64,000 bases of DNA from an uncultured Flavobacteriaceae bacterium (GCA_943789365.1 CALSTV010000001.1:2542001-2606000), one strand, 5' to 3'. Counted from the stretch's first letter, positions 37,384 through 46,059 are shown. The notes: generated from the letters alone by a model not told the origin. Numbers and translations: made by a program.

Positions 37384-38430
37384 ATGACTCATGAATTTAA
37401 AGCCATTGTAGCGGCCTATACATCTTCTCAATCACAAGGGAACAAAGCTGTATTGGCAACCGTTGTATCTGTTGATGGTTCCTCGTACCGAGGTGCCGGC
37501 GTACGGATGTTATTGTTTGAGAACACTCAAATTTTTGGAGCTATAAGCGGTGGTTGTGTAGAGAAAGAAGTGCTAAGAGAATCGCAATCTGTTTTTAAAA
37601 CGGGTAGGGCAAAAGTGATGACCTATGACGGTCGTTTTCGTTTAGGCTGTGAGGGTACATTGTATGTTTTATTGGAACCATTTGAACCGGAACAGGCTGC
37701 GCTTGACCATTGGCAAGCATGTTTTGCACACAGAGAAGCGTTTCGAATAGAAAGTAAATTTGATCGAAATTCTGAAACCGAAGCTAGCATGGGGAGTACA
37801 GTACATTTTGAGAACGGTACCTCTTTTTCCATGACCGAAACTGAGCAGTTGGTAGAGAGTTCTTTAGACTCTTTTCAAGAAGTGCTGCCACCATGTTTTC
37901 ATTTGATTGTCGTAGGAGGCGAGCACGATGCCATAAAACTTTCAGAAATGGGAGCAGCTATGGGCTGGGAAATTACGGTTATCTGTGGAGCGCGTTCTAC
38001 AAGGCTTCCTGAAGAATATGCTGAAACGGTACAAGTACAATTTATTGAACCCGAGGACTTGGTTTTTCCTCATATTGATGTGCAAACCGCTGTGGTTTTA
38101 ATGACCCATAACTTTGCGAAAGATTTGAGGTATTTGAAAGTATTTAAAGACAGTCTTCCTTTATATATTGGCTTATTGGGTCCTTCCAAAAGGAAAGAAC
38201 AGCTGCTCAATGCTTTTATAGAATACGACCCCGAAGTGTCATTGGATTTTATGGATCGTGTATACGGGCCTGCTGGGTTGCATTTGGCGGCTGAAACGCC
38301 TGCTGAAATTGCACTTTCTATTTTGTCGGAAATATTGGTGGTACAACGCGGAACCACAGCCATACATTTACAAGACAAAAAAGGAGGGATTCACAACCGG
38401 AAGCCACAACAGAATCAAGTACTCAAATGA
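37384..38430 (+). CDS. XdhC/CoxI family protein
   Basis: 348 residues. N-terminal XdhC_CoxI domain with the conserved GGCVEKEV, a middle linker, and a C-terminal Rossmann-type XdhC domain (PCFHLIVVGGEHDAIKLSE, YIGLLGPSKRKEQLL, GPAGLHLAAETPAEIALSI). XdhC binds and sulfurates the molybdenum cofactor for xanthine dehydrogenase-type enzymes. It overlaps the next gene by 4 bp. No molybdoenzyme gene is in view. Confidence 0.9.
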   Translation: MTHEFKAIVAAYTSSQSQGNKAVLATVVSVDGSSYRGAGVRMLLFENTQIFGAISGGCVEKEVLRESQSVFKTGRAKVMTYDGRFRLGCEGTLYVLLEPFEPEQAALDHWQACFAHREAFRIESKFDRNSETEASMGSTVHFENGTSFSMTETEQLVESSLDSFQEVLPPCFHLIVVGGEHDAIKLSEMGAAMGWEITVICGARSTRLPEEYAETVQVQFIEPEDLVFPHIDVQTAVVLMTHNFAKDLRYLKVFKDSLPLYIGLLGPSKRKEQLLNAFIEYDPEVSLDFMDRVYGPAGLHLAAETPAEIALSILSEILVVQRGTTAIHLQDKKGGIHNRKPQQNQVLK

Positions 38431-39020
38431 AAACTACGGCCGTATTAATTTTGGCAGCGGGTGCGTCGAAACGGATGGGAACTGCCAAACAGTTGTTACC
38501 CTATAAACATACGACGCTATTAGGGGCTACCATAGAAGAAGTCTTGGCATTAAAAAACACAGATGTCTATGTGGTTTTAGGAGCCCGTTCAGATGCAGTT
38601 TCTACTTCCATTGCGGCATACCCTGTCACAACGCTTGTGCATTTAGAATGGGAGCAAGGCCTTGGAGCTTCGTTGGCGTTTGGAGTTAAAAACCTACAAG
38701 GTTATGACAGAATATTGGTCGTATTGGCGGATCAGCCCTTTATAAATAAGAAACATTATCAAAATCTTTTGAGCAAAAGTCTGGAATCTAAAGAGTCGCT
38801 TGTAGCTACGGAATTTCAAGATCTGGTATCTGTACCGGCGGTGTTTACAGAGCCTTATTTTACAGCACTTATGCAATGTACTGGAGGTAAAGGGGCAAGA
38901 TCGTTGTTTGTCAAACATAAAAACCAATTGAGCACGGTACAACTTCCTGAGGTATACCGTGATATAGATCTTCCTGAGGACTATAAAAAGCTTTTAGAAG
39001 AAGGGGGACAAACCGACTAA
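38427..39020 (+). CDS. MobA-like nucleotidyltransferase (molybdenum cofactor cytidylyltransferase type)
   Basis: 197 residues with the nucleotide-binding start LILAAGASKRMGTAKQLLPY, the acidic VVLADQPFI and a short C-terminal part, as in MocA-type enzymes that make the cytidine form of the molybdenum cofactor. The ATGA overlap with the xdhC-like gene fixes them as one translational unit and supports this role over other MobA-like transferases. Confidence 0.82.
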   Translation: MKTTAVLILAAGASKRMGTAKQLLPYKHTTLLGATIEEVLALKNTDVYVVLGARSDAVSTSIAAYPVTTLVHLEWEQGLGASLAFGVKNLQGYDRILVVLADQPFINKKHYQNLLSKSLESKESLVATEFQDLVSVPAVFTEPYFTALMQCTGGKGARSLFVKHKNQLSTVQLPEVYRDIDLPEDYKKLLEEGGQTD

Positions 39021-39063
39021 TTTCGGTATCGTATATTTTTTTTTAGAAAAACTATAAAACTAC

Positions 39064-39093
39064 TTGCGGTATGTATAAAAAGTTCTATATTTG
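39064..39093 (+). promoter_or_regulatory. Promoter of tRNA-Asp
   Basis: TTG at 39064-39066, 19 nt, then TATATTTG at 39086-39093: the complete Bacteroidota promoter, about 18 bp before the mature tRNA. Confidence 0.85.
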
Positions 39094-39110
39094 CAACCGC
39101 TAAAAGCACC

Positions 39111-39184
39111 GGTCTGGTAGTTCAGCTGGTTAGAATACCTGCCTGTCACGCAGGGGGTCGCGGGTTCGAGTCCCGTCCAGACCG
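39111..39184 (+). tRNA. tRNA-Asp (anticodon GTC)
   Basis: Acceptor stem GGTCTGG/CCAGACC with discriminator G, anticodon stem CCTGC/GCAGG around CTGTCAC (GTC at 39145-39147), T-loop GGTTCGAG. CCA is not encoded. Confidence 0.98.
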
Positions 39185-39190
39185 CTTTTA

Positions 39191-39219
39191 AAACCTCTTC
39201 TTTTTGAAGAGGTTTTTTT
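39191..39219 (+). terminator. tRNA-Asp terminator
   Basis: 10-bp stem AAACCTCTTC/GAAGAGGTTT, 5-nt loop, T-run. Confidence 0.9.
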
Positions 39220-39287
39220 GTGCCTAAGTTTTTGGGACGAGAAGTTTATCCTGAGCACATGTTTCTGTAAGAAACTTGTAGTCGAAG

Positions 39288-39476
39288 GGAGTCCCGTCCA
39301 GACCGCTTTTAAAAAGCACCTCTTTTGAGGTGCTTTTTTTTATATAGGTTCGAGCTAGCCTGTGCTGACGTATGGAAGCATCCAGACCGCTTTTAAAAAG
39401 CACCTCTTTTGAGGTGCTTTTTTTTTATATAGGTTCGAGCTAGCTTGTGCTGACGTATGGAAGCATCCAGACCGCT
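39288..39476 (+). repeat. Tandem decayed copies of the tRNA-Asp 3' end plus terminator
   Basis: The tRNA 3' end is repeated: GAGTCCCGTCCAGACCGC again near 39289-39306, then TCCAGACCGC at 39381 and 39466. From 39297 the units are 84 and 85 bp long and nearly identical. Each holds the tRNA end, a terminator hairpin (39311-39338 and 39395-39426) and a T-loop-like AGGTTCGAG followed by an unrelated stretch. None can form a complete tRNA. Between the true tRNA and the first unit is a short ATCCTGAGC...GTCGAAGG-type repeat (39249-39289). Confidence 0.85.
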
Positions 39477-39503
39477 TTTTTCATTTACTAGTTAACTCTT
39501 AAA

Positions 39504-39625
39504 GTCATTGCGAGGAACGAAGCAATCACAACCCCAGTTATAGTTGAATACTAGTTGTTTATTGTAATTTTTGTCATGTCTAAGATGCGCTACTTACTTG
39601 GAATTGCTTCGTACCTCGCAATGAC
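39504..39625. repeat. Inverted repeat pair of GTCATTGCGAGG type
   Basis: GTCATTGCGAGGAACGAAGC at 39504 and its near-complement ending at 39625 (24-bp arms, 74-bp spacer). This sequence family is scattered in Bacteroidota genomes. No open frame inside. Confidence 0.75.
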
Positions 39626-39667
39626 GTTCCTTCCTCGTAATGATGTTGGTCTTAGAGACGGGTTGCC

Positions 39668-39790
39668 AAAAAAAATCCTGAAAATTCATTGACCATCAGG
39701 ATTTATACTTGTGCGGCCAGACGCACTAGGCAATCATTAGCGCTTAATTACCCCGCTGGTGCGCGAATCCTTTCGCGTTCCTTCTGAATT
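39668..39790 (-). ncRNA. Structured minus-strand segment with terminator
   Basis: Read on the minus strand: CGCGAA/TTCGCG hairpin (39762-39777), GTGCG/CGCAC hairpin (39711-39726), then AAATCCTGA/TCAGGATTT (39673-39704) followed by eight T as a terminator. It is either the 3' UTR of the 78-aa gene ending at 39876 or a separate small RNA. No family recognised. Confidence 0.45.
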
Positions 39791-39875
39791 GTTTTAAAAT
39801 AAAGTCGCAACAAAGCAACCATCCAACACCCATCATTCCAATTTTAGTCAGAACATAGAAAAATCACATGGAACA

Positions 39876-40112
39876 TTAGTCAAAAGGCGATTTTTCATTT
39901 GCAATTAACATAATAGTTTCATATAAGTCTTGCATACGTCTTGACGCTTGTAGGTCGGTAATTTCAGGATCTACATAATAGGTAGCTAAATGGTGAACGG
40001 TTTTAAGTGCTTCCGCATAATCTTTTGCCTCAGGATGAATGAGTAAGGCCAATAATTTCTCCTGAGCCGGAGTAACCAAAACCTTGCGTACACTTTTGTT
40101 TTCTTCTGTCAT
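39876..40112 (-). CDS. Hypothetical 78-aa protein
   Basis: Small soluble protein of normal amino-acid composition (EKLLALLIHPEAKDYAEALK, TDLQASRRMQDLYETIML), predicted helical, no signal peptide. I do not recognise the family. Its start codon follows a long structured leader (40130-40270), which argues that it is a real, regulated gene. Confidence 0.6.
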   Translation of the reverse strand: MTEENKSVRKVLVTPAQEKLLALLIHPEAKDYAEALKTVHHLATYYVDPEITDLQASRRMQDLYETIMLIANEKSPFD

Positions 40113-40132
40113 GTCGAAAATAAATTGTAGGC

Positions 40133-40268
40133 GAGATTGCCTTTAGGGCTGACAGAACATTCTAGGAATGGACTAACAAGCCTTTCGGGTTTGTTACCTC
40201 TTAGGTGATACCTTGGGCAATCTCTTATCGTTAAAATTTTTTTCTAGATTTCACTAGAATGTTCTGTC
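40133..40268 (-). promoter_or_regulatory. Candidate structured leader with mutually exclusive stems
   Basis: Upstream of the 78-aa gene are two interleaved perfect inverted repeats: GAGATTGCC (40133-40141) with GGCAATCTC (40216-40224), and a 15-bp pair at 40151-40165 and 40254-40268. Because the order is a-b-a'-b', both cannot form as simple nested stems. Within lie an ACCT/AGGT hairpin and an AACAAGCC/GGGTTTGTT hairpin (40178-40197). A minus-strand -7 box (TACATTTG, 40273-40280) puts the transcript start at about the outer arm. No known riboswitch class recognised. Confidence 0.6.
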
Positions 40269-40272
40269 GGGT

Positions 40273-40280
40273 CAAATGTA
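40273..40280 (-). promoter_or_regulatory. -7 box for the structured leader
   Basis: Minus strand TACATTTG, a TAnnTTTG match, 5 bp before the 15-bp repeat arm. No -33 TTTG seen. Confidence 0.45.
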
Positions 40281-40421
40281 CATATTTTTTTTGTTTTTGT
40301 ATACATTGTTTTAGGGAATGTAGCAATCGGTAAATTGTATTTTTCGGTTGAACACTTGTTTCATTTGTTGTTGAAGTTTTGAATACAATTGGGTATCTTT
40401 AAAATTGTAAAACAACTTATT

Positions 40422-40961
40422 ATGAATGTCATCATACGTCAAGAAACGCCTGCCGACTTTGAGACTGTGTTTAAAGTCATCAAAACGGCATTTGCTACGG
40501 AGGAATTCTCCGATCATAAAGAACATTTCTTAGTGCAGCGCTTACGAAATTCTGAAGCTTTTGTTCCAGAATTGTCTTTGGTAGCCGTGTATCAAGATGT
40601 GATTGTTGGACATATATTACTTACCAAAATTGTTATAAAAGACACTACGAGTCAATTCGAATCTTTGGCACTGGCTCCAGTATCCGTGTTGCCAGACTTT
40701 CAGGGAAAGGGCATTGGTAGGCAATTGATTGAGTGTGCTCATTCCAAAGCGAAGCAATTAGGGTATTCCTCCATTGTTTTGTTAGGTCATGAAGATTATT
40801 ACCCTCGATTTGGGTACCAACCATTGCATCCGTTTGGAATTCGTTTGCCATTCGACGTACCAAAAGAAAACTGTATGGCAGTTGAGCTTACAGAAAATGC
40901 GTTAGAAAATGTGCGAGGTACCGTTGCATATGCAAGCGCTTTTTTTGAGGATACCAAGTAG
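40422..40961 (+). CDS. GNAT family N-acetyltransferase
   Basis: 179 residues from ATG 40422 (MNVIIRQETPADFETV), which gives the usual GNAT beginning; a TTG at 40389 is less likely. Acetyl-CoA motif A is VLPDFQGKGIGRQLIECA; the C-terminal part has GHEDYYPRFGYQP, as in YhbS-like acetyltransferases. Substrate unknown. Confidence 0.87.
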   Translation: MNVIIRQETPADFETVFKVIKTAFATEEFSDHKEHFLVQRLRNSEAFVPELSLVAVYQDVIVGHILLTKIVIKDTTSQFESLALAPVSVLPDFQGKGIGRQLIECAHSKAKQLGYSSIVLLGHEDYYPRFGYQPLHPFGIRLPFDVPKENCMAVELTENALENVRGTVAYASAFFEDTK

Positions 40962-40996
40962 GAATGAAAACAGCGTAAACCGAATAGTTTCTTAAC

Positions 40997-41608
40997 TTAT
41001 TCTTTCCTGTTTTTTATAATTTCATCTTGCAGTTTTCGATTCAAAACTTGTTGTCTTTGAAGTGCCTTTTTTTGGAAGTTTTCATATTCCTGCTGCGTCT
41101 CTTCTAAAAGTTCTAGAGCTTCTTTGGTTTCTAAATGACTGTTGCTGTACTTGTAAAAGTAAAATCCAGCAACGATCAATAGACTTAGAATTACGAAAAT
41201 TACAATCAAATTGTAATTCGTTTTGTGTATTTCTATTCCAAAAACAACAATAGTATTCTTTGCGGCAGTTACCTTCGATAATTCATCCGTCTTTTTTTTC
41301 AAAGCGGTTTGCAGACTCTGTATATTGTTGGCTTGCTTATTGCTAAGGTCTTGTTGTTTTTTAGATTTGGCTTGAAATGTAGCAAGGGTATCCAAAACAT
41401 TTTTATGAAGTTCAGAATAGCCATTTTTACTAATTACTTTGTATTCCTTGTAATTAGTAGATGTTTTGTAGAGGTATTCAAATCGAAGATTTAAATTGCC
41501 ATCTGTTTCGAATGGGTTGGCTAGTTTTCGTTTTGTTTGTCCTTCGGTTGATGTGAAAAACAGCATAAAAATCGCAACAAAAAGAGGGGTAAATGAGATT
41601 TTGTACAT
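40997..41608 (-). CDS. Hypothetical envelope protein with coiled coils and one membrane helix
   Basis: 203 residues from ATG 41608. Signal peptide (MYKISFTPLFVAIFMLFFTSTEGQ), a helical region with a coiled coil (NKQANNIQSLQTALKKKTDEL), one membrane helix (LIVIFVILSLLIVAGFYFY) and a second coiled coil at the C-terminus. Similar flavobacterial proteins carry the misleading label tRNA methyltransferase, for which there is no sequence support here. Function unknown. Confidence 0.65.
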   Translation of the reverse strand: MYKISFTPLFVAIFMLFFTSTEGQTKRKLANPFETDGNLNLRFEYLYKTSTNYKEYKVISKNGYSELHKNVLDTLATFQAKSKKQQDLSNKQANNIQSLQTALKKKTDELSKVTAAKNTIVVFGIEIHKTNYNLIVIFVILSLLIVAGFYFYKYSNSHLETKEALELLEETQQEYENFQKKALQRQQVLNRKLQDEIIKNRKE

Positions 41609-41894
41609 GTTTGGTTGTTTTTTTAGGGAACTACAATAGATGTAAAAATATACATTTATTGGCAAATGGTTTTGAATACTAACGATTAAATTGTCAGAAC
41701 CTTGTGTTCCATTGCTGAAATTGTGTCAGATGTTTGCGAATGGCATCTTATTTGTAACTCATGGAGCATATAAATGTTAGTAGATTGGAGAAGAAAAAGA
41801 GTCGGGAAATTAAAAAGGAAATCAAAAGGTAACTGTAGAAAATAAGTATTATCTTGTTACCTTTACACTCAGAATAATTTAAAACTAGAATCAA

Positions 41895-42557
41895 ATGGAT
41901 TACGGAAAAGAATTTGAAAAATACGCAACTAAGCATCACGGAATTAGCAGCATGCACTACGATAAAATTAGAAGTTCTGTAACTCCTTATATCATGGAAG
42001 AACGTCAGATGAATATCACCCAAATGGATGTGTTCTCACGTTTGATGATGGACAGAATCATATTTTTAGGCACTGGTATCAATGACCAGGTTGCGAATAT
42101 CATCCAAGCACAATTGTTGTTTTTAGAAAGTGTCGATGCAAACAAAGACATCTCTATCTATATCAACTCTCCAGGAGGAGGTGTATATGCAGGATTGGGG
42201 ATTTACGATACCATGCAATTTATAAAACCAGATGTTGCAACCATTTGCACGGGGATGGCGGCATCCATGGGAGCTGTGCTGATGTGTGCTGGTGAAAAAG
42301 GAAAACGATCTGCATTGCCGCATTCACGTATCATGATCCACCAACCCTTAGGAGGTGCACAAGGACAAGCCAGTGATATAGAAATTACAGCAAGAGAAAT
42401 CTTGAAATTAAAAGACGAATTGTACCAAATTATCTCAAAACACTCTGGTCAAACAATCGAAAAAGTACATGACGATTCTGACAGAGATTATTGGATGAAA
42501 GCAGAAGAAGCGAAAGCCTATGGAATGGTAGATGAAATTTTGTCTAGAAATAAATAG
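41895..42557 (+). CDS. clpP: ATP-dependent Clp protease, proteolytic subunit
   Basis: Serine protease ring that degrades proteins delivered by ClpX. Catalytic Ser124 in GMAASMGA, His149 in RIMIHQPLGG and an Asp in the HDDSDRD segment. 220 residues with a propeptide-like N-terminal extension of about 35. Followed by clpX after 62 bp. The 41609-41894 gap upstream shows no clear element. Confidence 0.97.
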   Translation: MDYGKEFEKYATKHHGISSMHYDKIRSSVTPYIMEERQMNITQMDVFSRLMMDRIIFLGTGINDQVANIIQAQLLFLESVDANKDISIYINSPGGGVYAGLGIYDTMQFIKPDVATICTGMAASMGAVLMCAGEKGKRSALPHSRIMIHQPLGGAQGQASDIEITAREILKLKDELYQIISKHSGQTIEKVHDDSDRDYWMKAEEAKAYGMVDEILSRNK

Positions 42558-42619
42558 TTTACAAAATTAGAGTGTGGAACCTTCTGATTGTAGTGGGTAA
42601 CAAATGAAATTAGAGAAAG

Positions 42620-43858
42620 ATGTCGAAAGAAGAAAATTTAGAATGTTCCTTTTGTGGACGTAAAAAAGTAGAAACCGATTTGTTAATTGCCGGTATGGGT
42701 GCACATATTTGTGACAAATGTATCGAGCAAGCACACGGGATTGTTCTGGAAGAAATATTGGATGTAGAAGAAGCTACCAGTATTCCCGATTTTGAAGTTA
42801 AGAAGCCAGTTGAGATCAAAAGTTTTTTGGAACAATACGTTATTGGACAAGAGCAGACTAAAAAGACAATGGCGGTTGCGGTATACAATCATTACAAACG
42901 ATTGATGCAACCTAAAGACGATAAAAATGAGGTTGAAATAGAAAAGAGTAATATGATTTTGGTGGGTGAAACCGGTACCGGTAAAACCTTAATAGCCAAA
43001 ACTATTGCCAAAATGCTCAATGTGCCATTTGCTATTGTTGATGCTACTGTATTGACACAAGCAGGTTATGTAGGGGAAGATGTAGAAAGTATATTGAGTC
43101 GTTTACTACAAGCTGCAGATTACGATGTAGAAAAAGCACAACGTGGAATCGTGTTTATTGATGAAATTGATAAAATAGCAAGAAAAGGAGACAATCCTTC
43201 GATTACCAGAGATGTTTCTGGCGAAGGTGTCCAACAAGCCTTGCTAAAATTACTGGAAGGTACGGTTGTAAACGTTGCGCCAAAAGGAGGTAGAAAACAC
43301 CCAGAACAAAAATTTGTCGAAGTAAACACCAAAGATATCCTGTTTATTGCAGGAGGTGCATTTGCAGGAATAGATAGAAATATTAGTACACGTTTAAATC
43401 GACAAGCAGTAGGATATTCTGCAGCCATGTCTGTTGACAATGTAGATGAAAACAATTTGTTGCAATATGTGATTCCAAGTGATTTAAAAACCTTTGGTTT
43501 GATTCCTGAAATCATAGGACGATTACCTGTATTGAGTTATATGAATCCTTTGGATGCTGAAACATTGCGCTCTATTTTAACAGAACCTAAAAATTCATTG
43601 ATAAAACAATACACTAAATTGTTTGAAATGGACGATGTTGATTTTAGGATAGAGGATGAAGCATTAGATTATATTGTTGGGAAAGCTTTGGAATACAAAT
43701 TAGGCGCTAGAGGTTTACGCTCTTTATGTGAAGCCATATTGACTGATGCAATGTTCGACCTACCAAGTGCAGACCAAAAGGAATTTATAGTAACCAAAGA
43801 CTATGCAGCAACGAAATTGACAAAGTCGTCATTAAAAAAATTAAAAGCAGTTTCGTAA
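42620..43858 (+). CDS. clpX: ATP-dependent Clp protease ATP-binding subunit ClpX
   Basis: AAA+ unfoldase. N-terminal zinc-binding domain with Cys9, Cys12, Cys31 and Cys34; Walker A GETGTGKT, Walker B IVFIDEIDKIA, the pore loop GYVGEDV, sensor 2 in KLGARGLRS. 412 residues, normal. Pairs with clpP upstream. Confidence 0.98.
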   Translation: MSKEENLECSFCGRKKVETDLLIAGMGAHICDKCIEQAHGIVLEEILDVEEATSIPDFEVKKPVEIKSFLEQYVIGQEQTKKTMAVAVYNHYKRLMQPKDDKNEVEIEKSNMILVGETGTGKTLIAKTIAKMLNVPFAIVDATVLTQAGYVGEDVESILSRLLQAADYDVEKAQRGIVFIDEIDKIARKGDNPSITRDVSGEGVQQALLKLLEGTVVNVAPKGGRKHPEQKFVEVNTKDILFIAGGAFAGIDRNISTRLNRQAVGYSAAMSVDNVDENNLLQYVIPSDLKTFGLIPEIIGRLPVLSYMNPLDAETLRSILTEPKNSLIKQYTKLFEMDDVDFRIEDEALDYIVGKALEYKLGARGLRSLCEAILTDAMFDLPSADQKEFIVTKDYAATKLTKSSLKKLKAVS

Positions 43859-43900
43859 TTAGTTAGCGTTAAAGTTGTGAATGTTTAGTTTTTTTAAACA

Positions 43901-43925
43901 CTCAAAACTCAAAACTCAAAACTCA
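43901..43925. repeat. ACTCAAA heptamer tandem repeat
   Basis: Three to four consecutive ACTCAAA units in the clpX-dnaG gap (CACTCAAAACTCAAAACTCA type). Non-coding. Confidence 0.85.
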
Positions 43926-43965
43926 CTATTTTATGTTCAGTAATCTGAGTTGATAGTAAGAATAA

Positions 43966-46044
43966 ATGATATTAAGAAGTACCATAGATCGTGTTTTTGA
44001 AACTGCTCGTGTAGAGGAAGTTATTGGGGAATTTGTGACCCTAAAAAAGGCGGGAAGTAACTTCAAAGGATTGAGTCCGTTTACCGACGAGAAGTCACCA
44101 TCATTTATGGTATCTCCTGTCAAACAAATTTGGAAAGATTTTAGTACGGGGAAAGGAGGGAACTCAGTGACCTTTTTAATGGAGCATGAACATTTTTCAT
44201 ATCCTGAGGCCATTCGCTATTTGGCGAAAAAATACAATATCGAAGTTGAGGAAGAGGAGCAAACTAACGAACAAAAACAAGCCACCGACGAACGTGAAAG
44301 CATGTATTTGGTGTCTAATTTTGCCAAGGACTACTATCACGACATATTACTCAACAATCCAAAAGGAAAGGCCATTGGTTTGTCCTATTTTAAAGAACGC
44401 GGATTTACGGATGAAACCATCAAAAAGTTCGATCTTGGATACAATTTAGACGATTGGTCGGCCTTTACAGATACCGCCATTCGAAAAGGCTTCGATCTTA
44501 ACTACCTCGAAAAGACGGGACTCACGATTGTTAAAGATAAAAATAAACAATTCGATCGTTTTAAAGGTCGGGTGTTGTTTCCAATTCACAGTATGAGTGG
44601 TCGGGTGCTTGGCTTTGGAGGTAGGATATTGAAAGTAGACAAGAAAGCTGCCAAATACCTCAATTCTCCAGAAAGTGATATTTACCACAAGAGTAAAGTG
44701 CTCTATGGGATTTACCAAGCCAAACAGAGCATTGCCAAAGAAGACCTTTGTTATTTGGTTGAGGGCTATACAGATGTCATATCCATGCATCAAGCTGGAG
44801 TTCAAAATGTGGTGGCGTCATCAGGAACCGCTTTAACACCAGATCAAATACGTTTGGTGCGTAGGCTAACCCCTAATATTACTGTGTTGTTTGACGGAGA
44901 TGCTGCTGGTATACGGGCTTCGATTCGTGGAATTGATTTGATTTTGGAGCAAGGAATGAATGTAAAAGTACTCATCTTTCCCGATGGAGAGGATCCAGAT
45001 ACTTTTGCAAAAAGTCGAACCACCGAAGAATTAAAAAGTTATTTAGATGAAAATTCCAAAGATTTCATCAACTTTAAAGTATCTCTATTATTAGAAGATG
45101 CGCAAAACGACCCAATTAAAAAAGCAGGGTTGATACGTGATATCGTAACCAGTATTTCCAAAATACCTGACAATATTCAAAGGGAAGTATATATTCAAGA
45201 ATGTGCCCGTGTCATGGAAATTTCTGAAAAAGTACTCTTTAACGAACTGGCGCAGATACGCAAGAAATCCGAACGAGACAGTTATCAGAAATCACAGCAA
45301 CAACAAAAACAGGCAGAAAGAAAACAGCAGGCTCAAATAAAAGAAAAGGGAACTGCCACTTCAACTCAAAAAAGTCCATCCAATCCAGACGATGATGCTT
45401 ATTTTCAAATGATGATAGCGCAGAAGCAGGCGAGTGAAGGCGGAGCGGTAAAAGCACCGAAGGTCCCTGTAATCAATACCCTAGAGATTTTTGAAAAGCA
45501 AATCATTATGATCTTGTTGATTTATGGAAATAAACAAGTGGATTTTGTCGATTGGTTGGAAGAAGCGGATGAGTTTGGACAGGTGAAAATGGTAAAAGAT
45601 GAATACTCAAATGTGGTTTCTCAAGAATTGTATTTGCAATTGCAGGATGATGAAATTGAGTTTACCAACGAAGTATTTAAAAAGATATATTTAGAAATCA
45701 TTACCAAACTAAATGTTGAAGAAAAGATTTCAATTGAGGAATTAACGAGTCATAGTGACGCAGAAATTTCTCAAACAGTAACCGATATATTAATGGATGA
45801 TGAAAAACATATATTGAGTGATTGGGAAGGGCAGGAAATCAACGTAACACCAAAGGATGAAGTCTTACCAAAGTTAGTGACAGACGCTATTTTAAATCTA
45901 CGTCGTGTGCTAATTGAAAGGAAAATACAAGATCTTATTCAGGAAATGTCCAAAGGGAGCAATCGGGAAAACACCCTTGAAGCTGTTGTAGATTATACAG
46001 GACTTAAAAAAAAGCTATTCGAAAAGTTACATCGAATTTTGTAA
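43966..46044 (+). CDS. dnaG: DNA primase, without zinc ligands
   Basis: Synthesises primers for DNA replication. Order: N-terminal zinc-ribbon-like domain (1-100), DnaG core with Toprim (LVEGYTDVISMHQAGV, LFDGDAAGI), linker rich in Gln/Lys (about 425-480) and a C-terminal helicase-binding region. In the N-terminal domain the four metal ligands of standard DnaG are Ser37, Thr40, Asp58 and Thr61 (GLSPFTDEKSPSF, WKDFSTGKGGN), so it should not bind zinc. The fold residues around them are kept. 692 residues, slightly long. Confidence 0.96.
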   Translation: MILRSTIDRVFETARVEEVIGEFVTLKKAGSNFKGLSPFTDEKSPSFMVSPVKQIWKDFSTGKGGNSVTFLMEHEHFSYPEAIRYLAKKYNIEVEEEEQTNEQKQATDERESMYLVSNFAKDYYHDILLNNPKGKAIGLSYFKERGFTDETIKKFDLGYNLDDWSAFTDTAIRKGFDLNYLEKTGLTIVKDKNKQFDRFKGRVLFPIHSMSGRVLGFGGRILKVDKKAAKYLNSPESDIYHKSKVLYGIYQAKQSIAKEDLCYLVEGYTDVISMHQAGVQNVVASSGTALTPDQIRLVRRLTPNITVLFDGDAAGIRASIRGIDLILEQGMNVKVLIFPDGEDPDTFAKSRTTEELKSYLDENSKDFINFKVSLLLEDAQNDPIKKAGLIRDIVTSISKIPDNIQREVYIQECARVMEISEKVLFNELAQIRKKSERDSYQKSQQQQKQAERKQQAQIKEKGTATSTQKSPSNPDDDAYFQMMIAQKQASEGGAVKAPKVPVINTLEIFEKQIIMILLIYGNKQVDFVDWLEEADEFGQVKMVKDEYSNVVSQELYLQLQDDEIEFTNEVFKKIYLEIITKLNVEEKISIEELTSHSDAEISQTVTDILMDDEKHILSDWEGQEINVTPKDEVLPKLVTDAILNLRRVLIERKIQDLIQEMSKGSNRENTLEAVVDYTGLKKKLFEKLHRIL

Positions 46045-46059
46045 TTCTTGAAAAGAGTT

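Noticed and set aside
39297-39476. Additional tRNA genes
   Set aside because: Units contain only the T-loop-like and 3' acceptor parts; no anticodon arm or 5' acceptor strand.
39504-39625. Insertion sequence remnant
   Set aside because: Inverted arms enclose only 74 bp without coding sequence; better described as a REP-like pair.
40150-40270. Integron attC site
   Set aside because: The inverted arms do not match the conserved RYYYAAC/GTTRRRY core sites, and no integrase is near.
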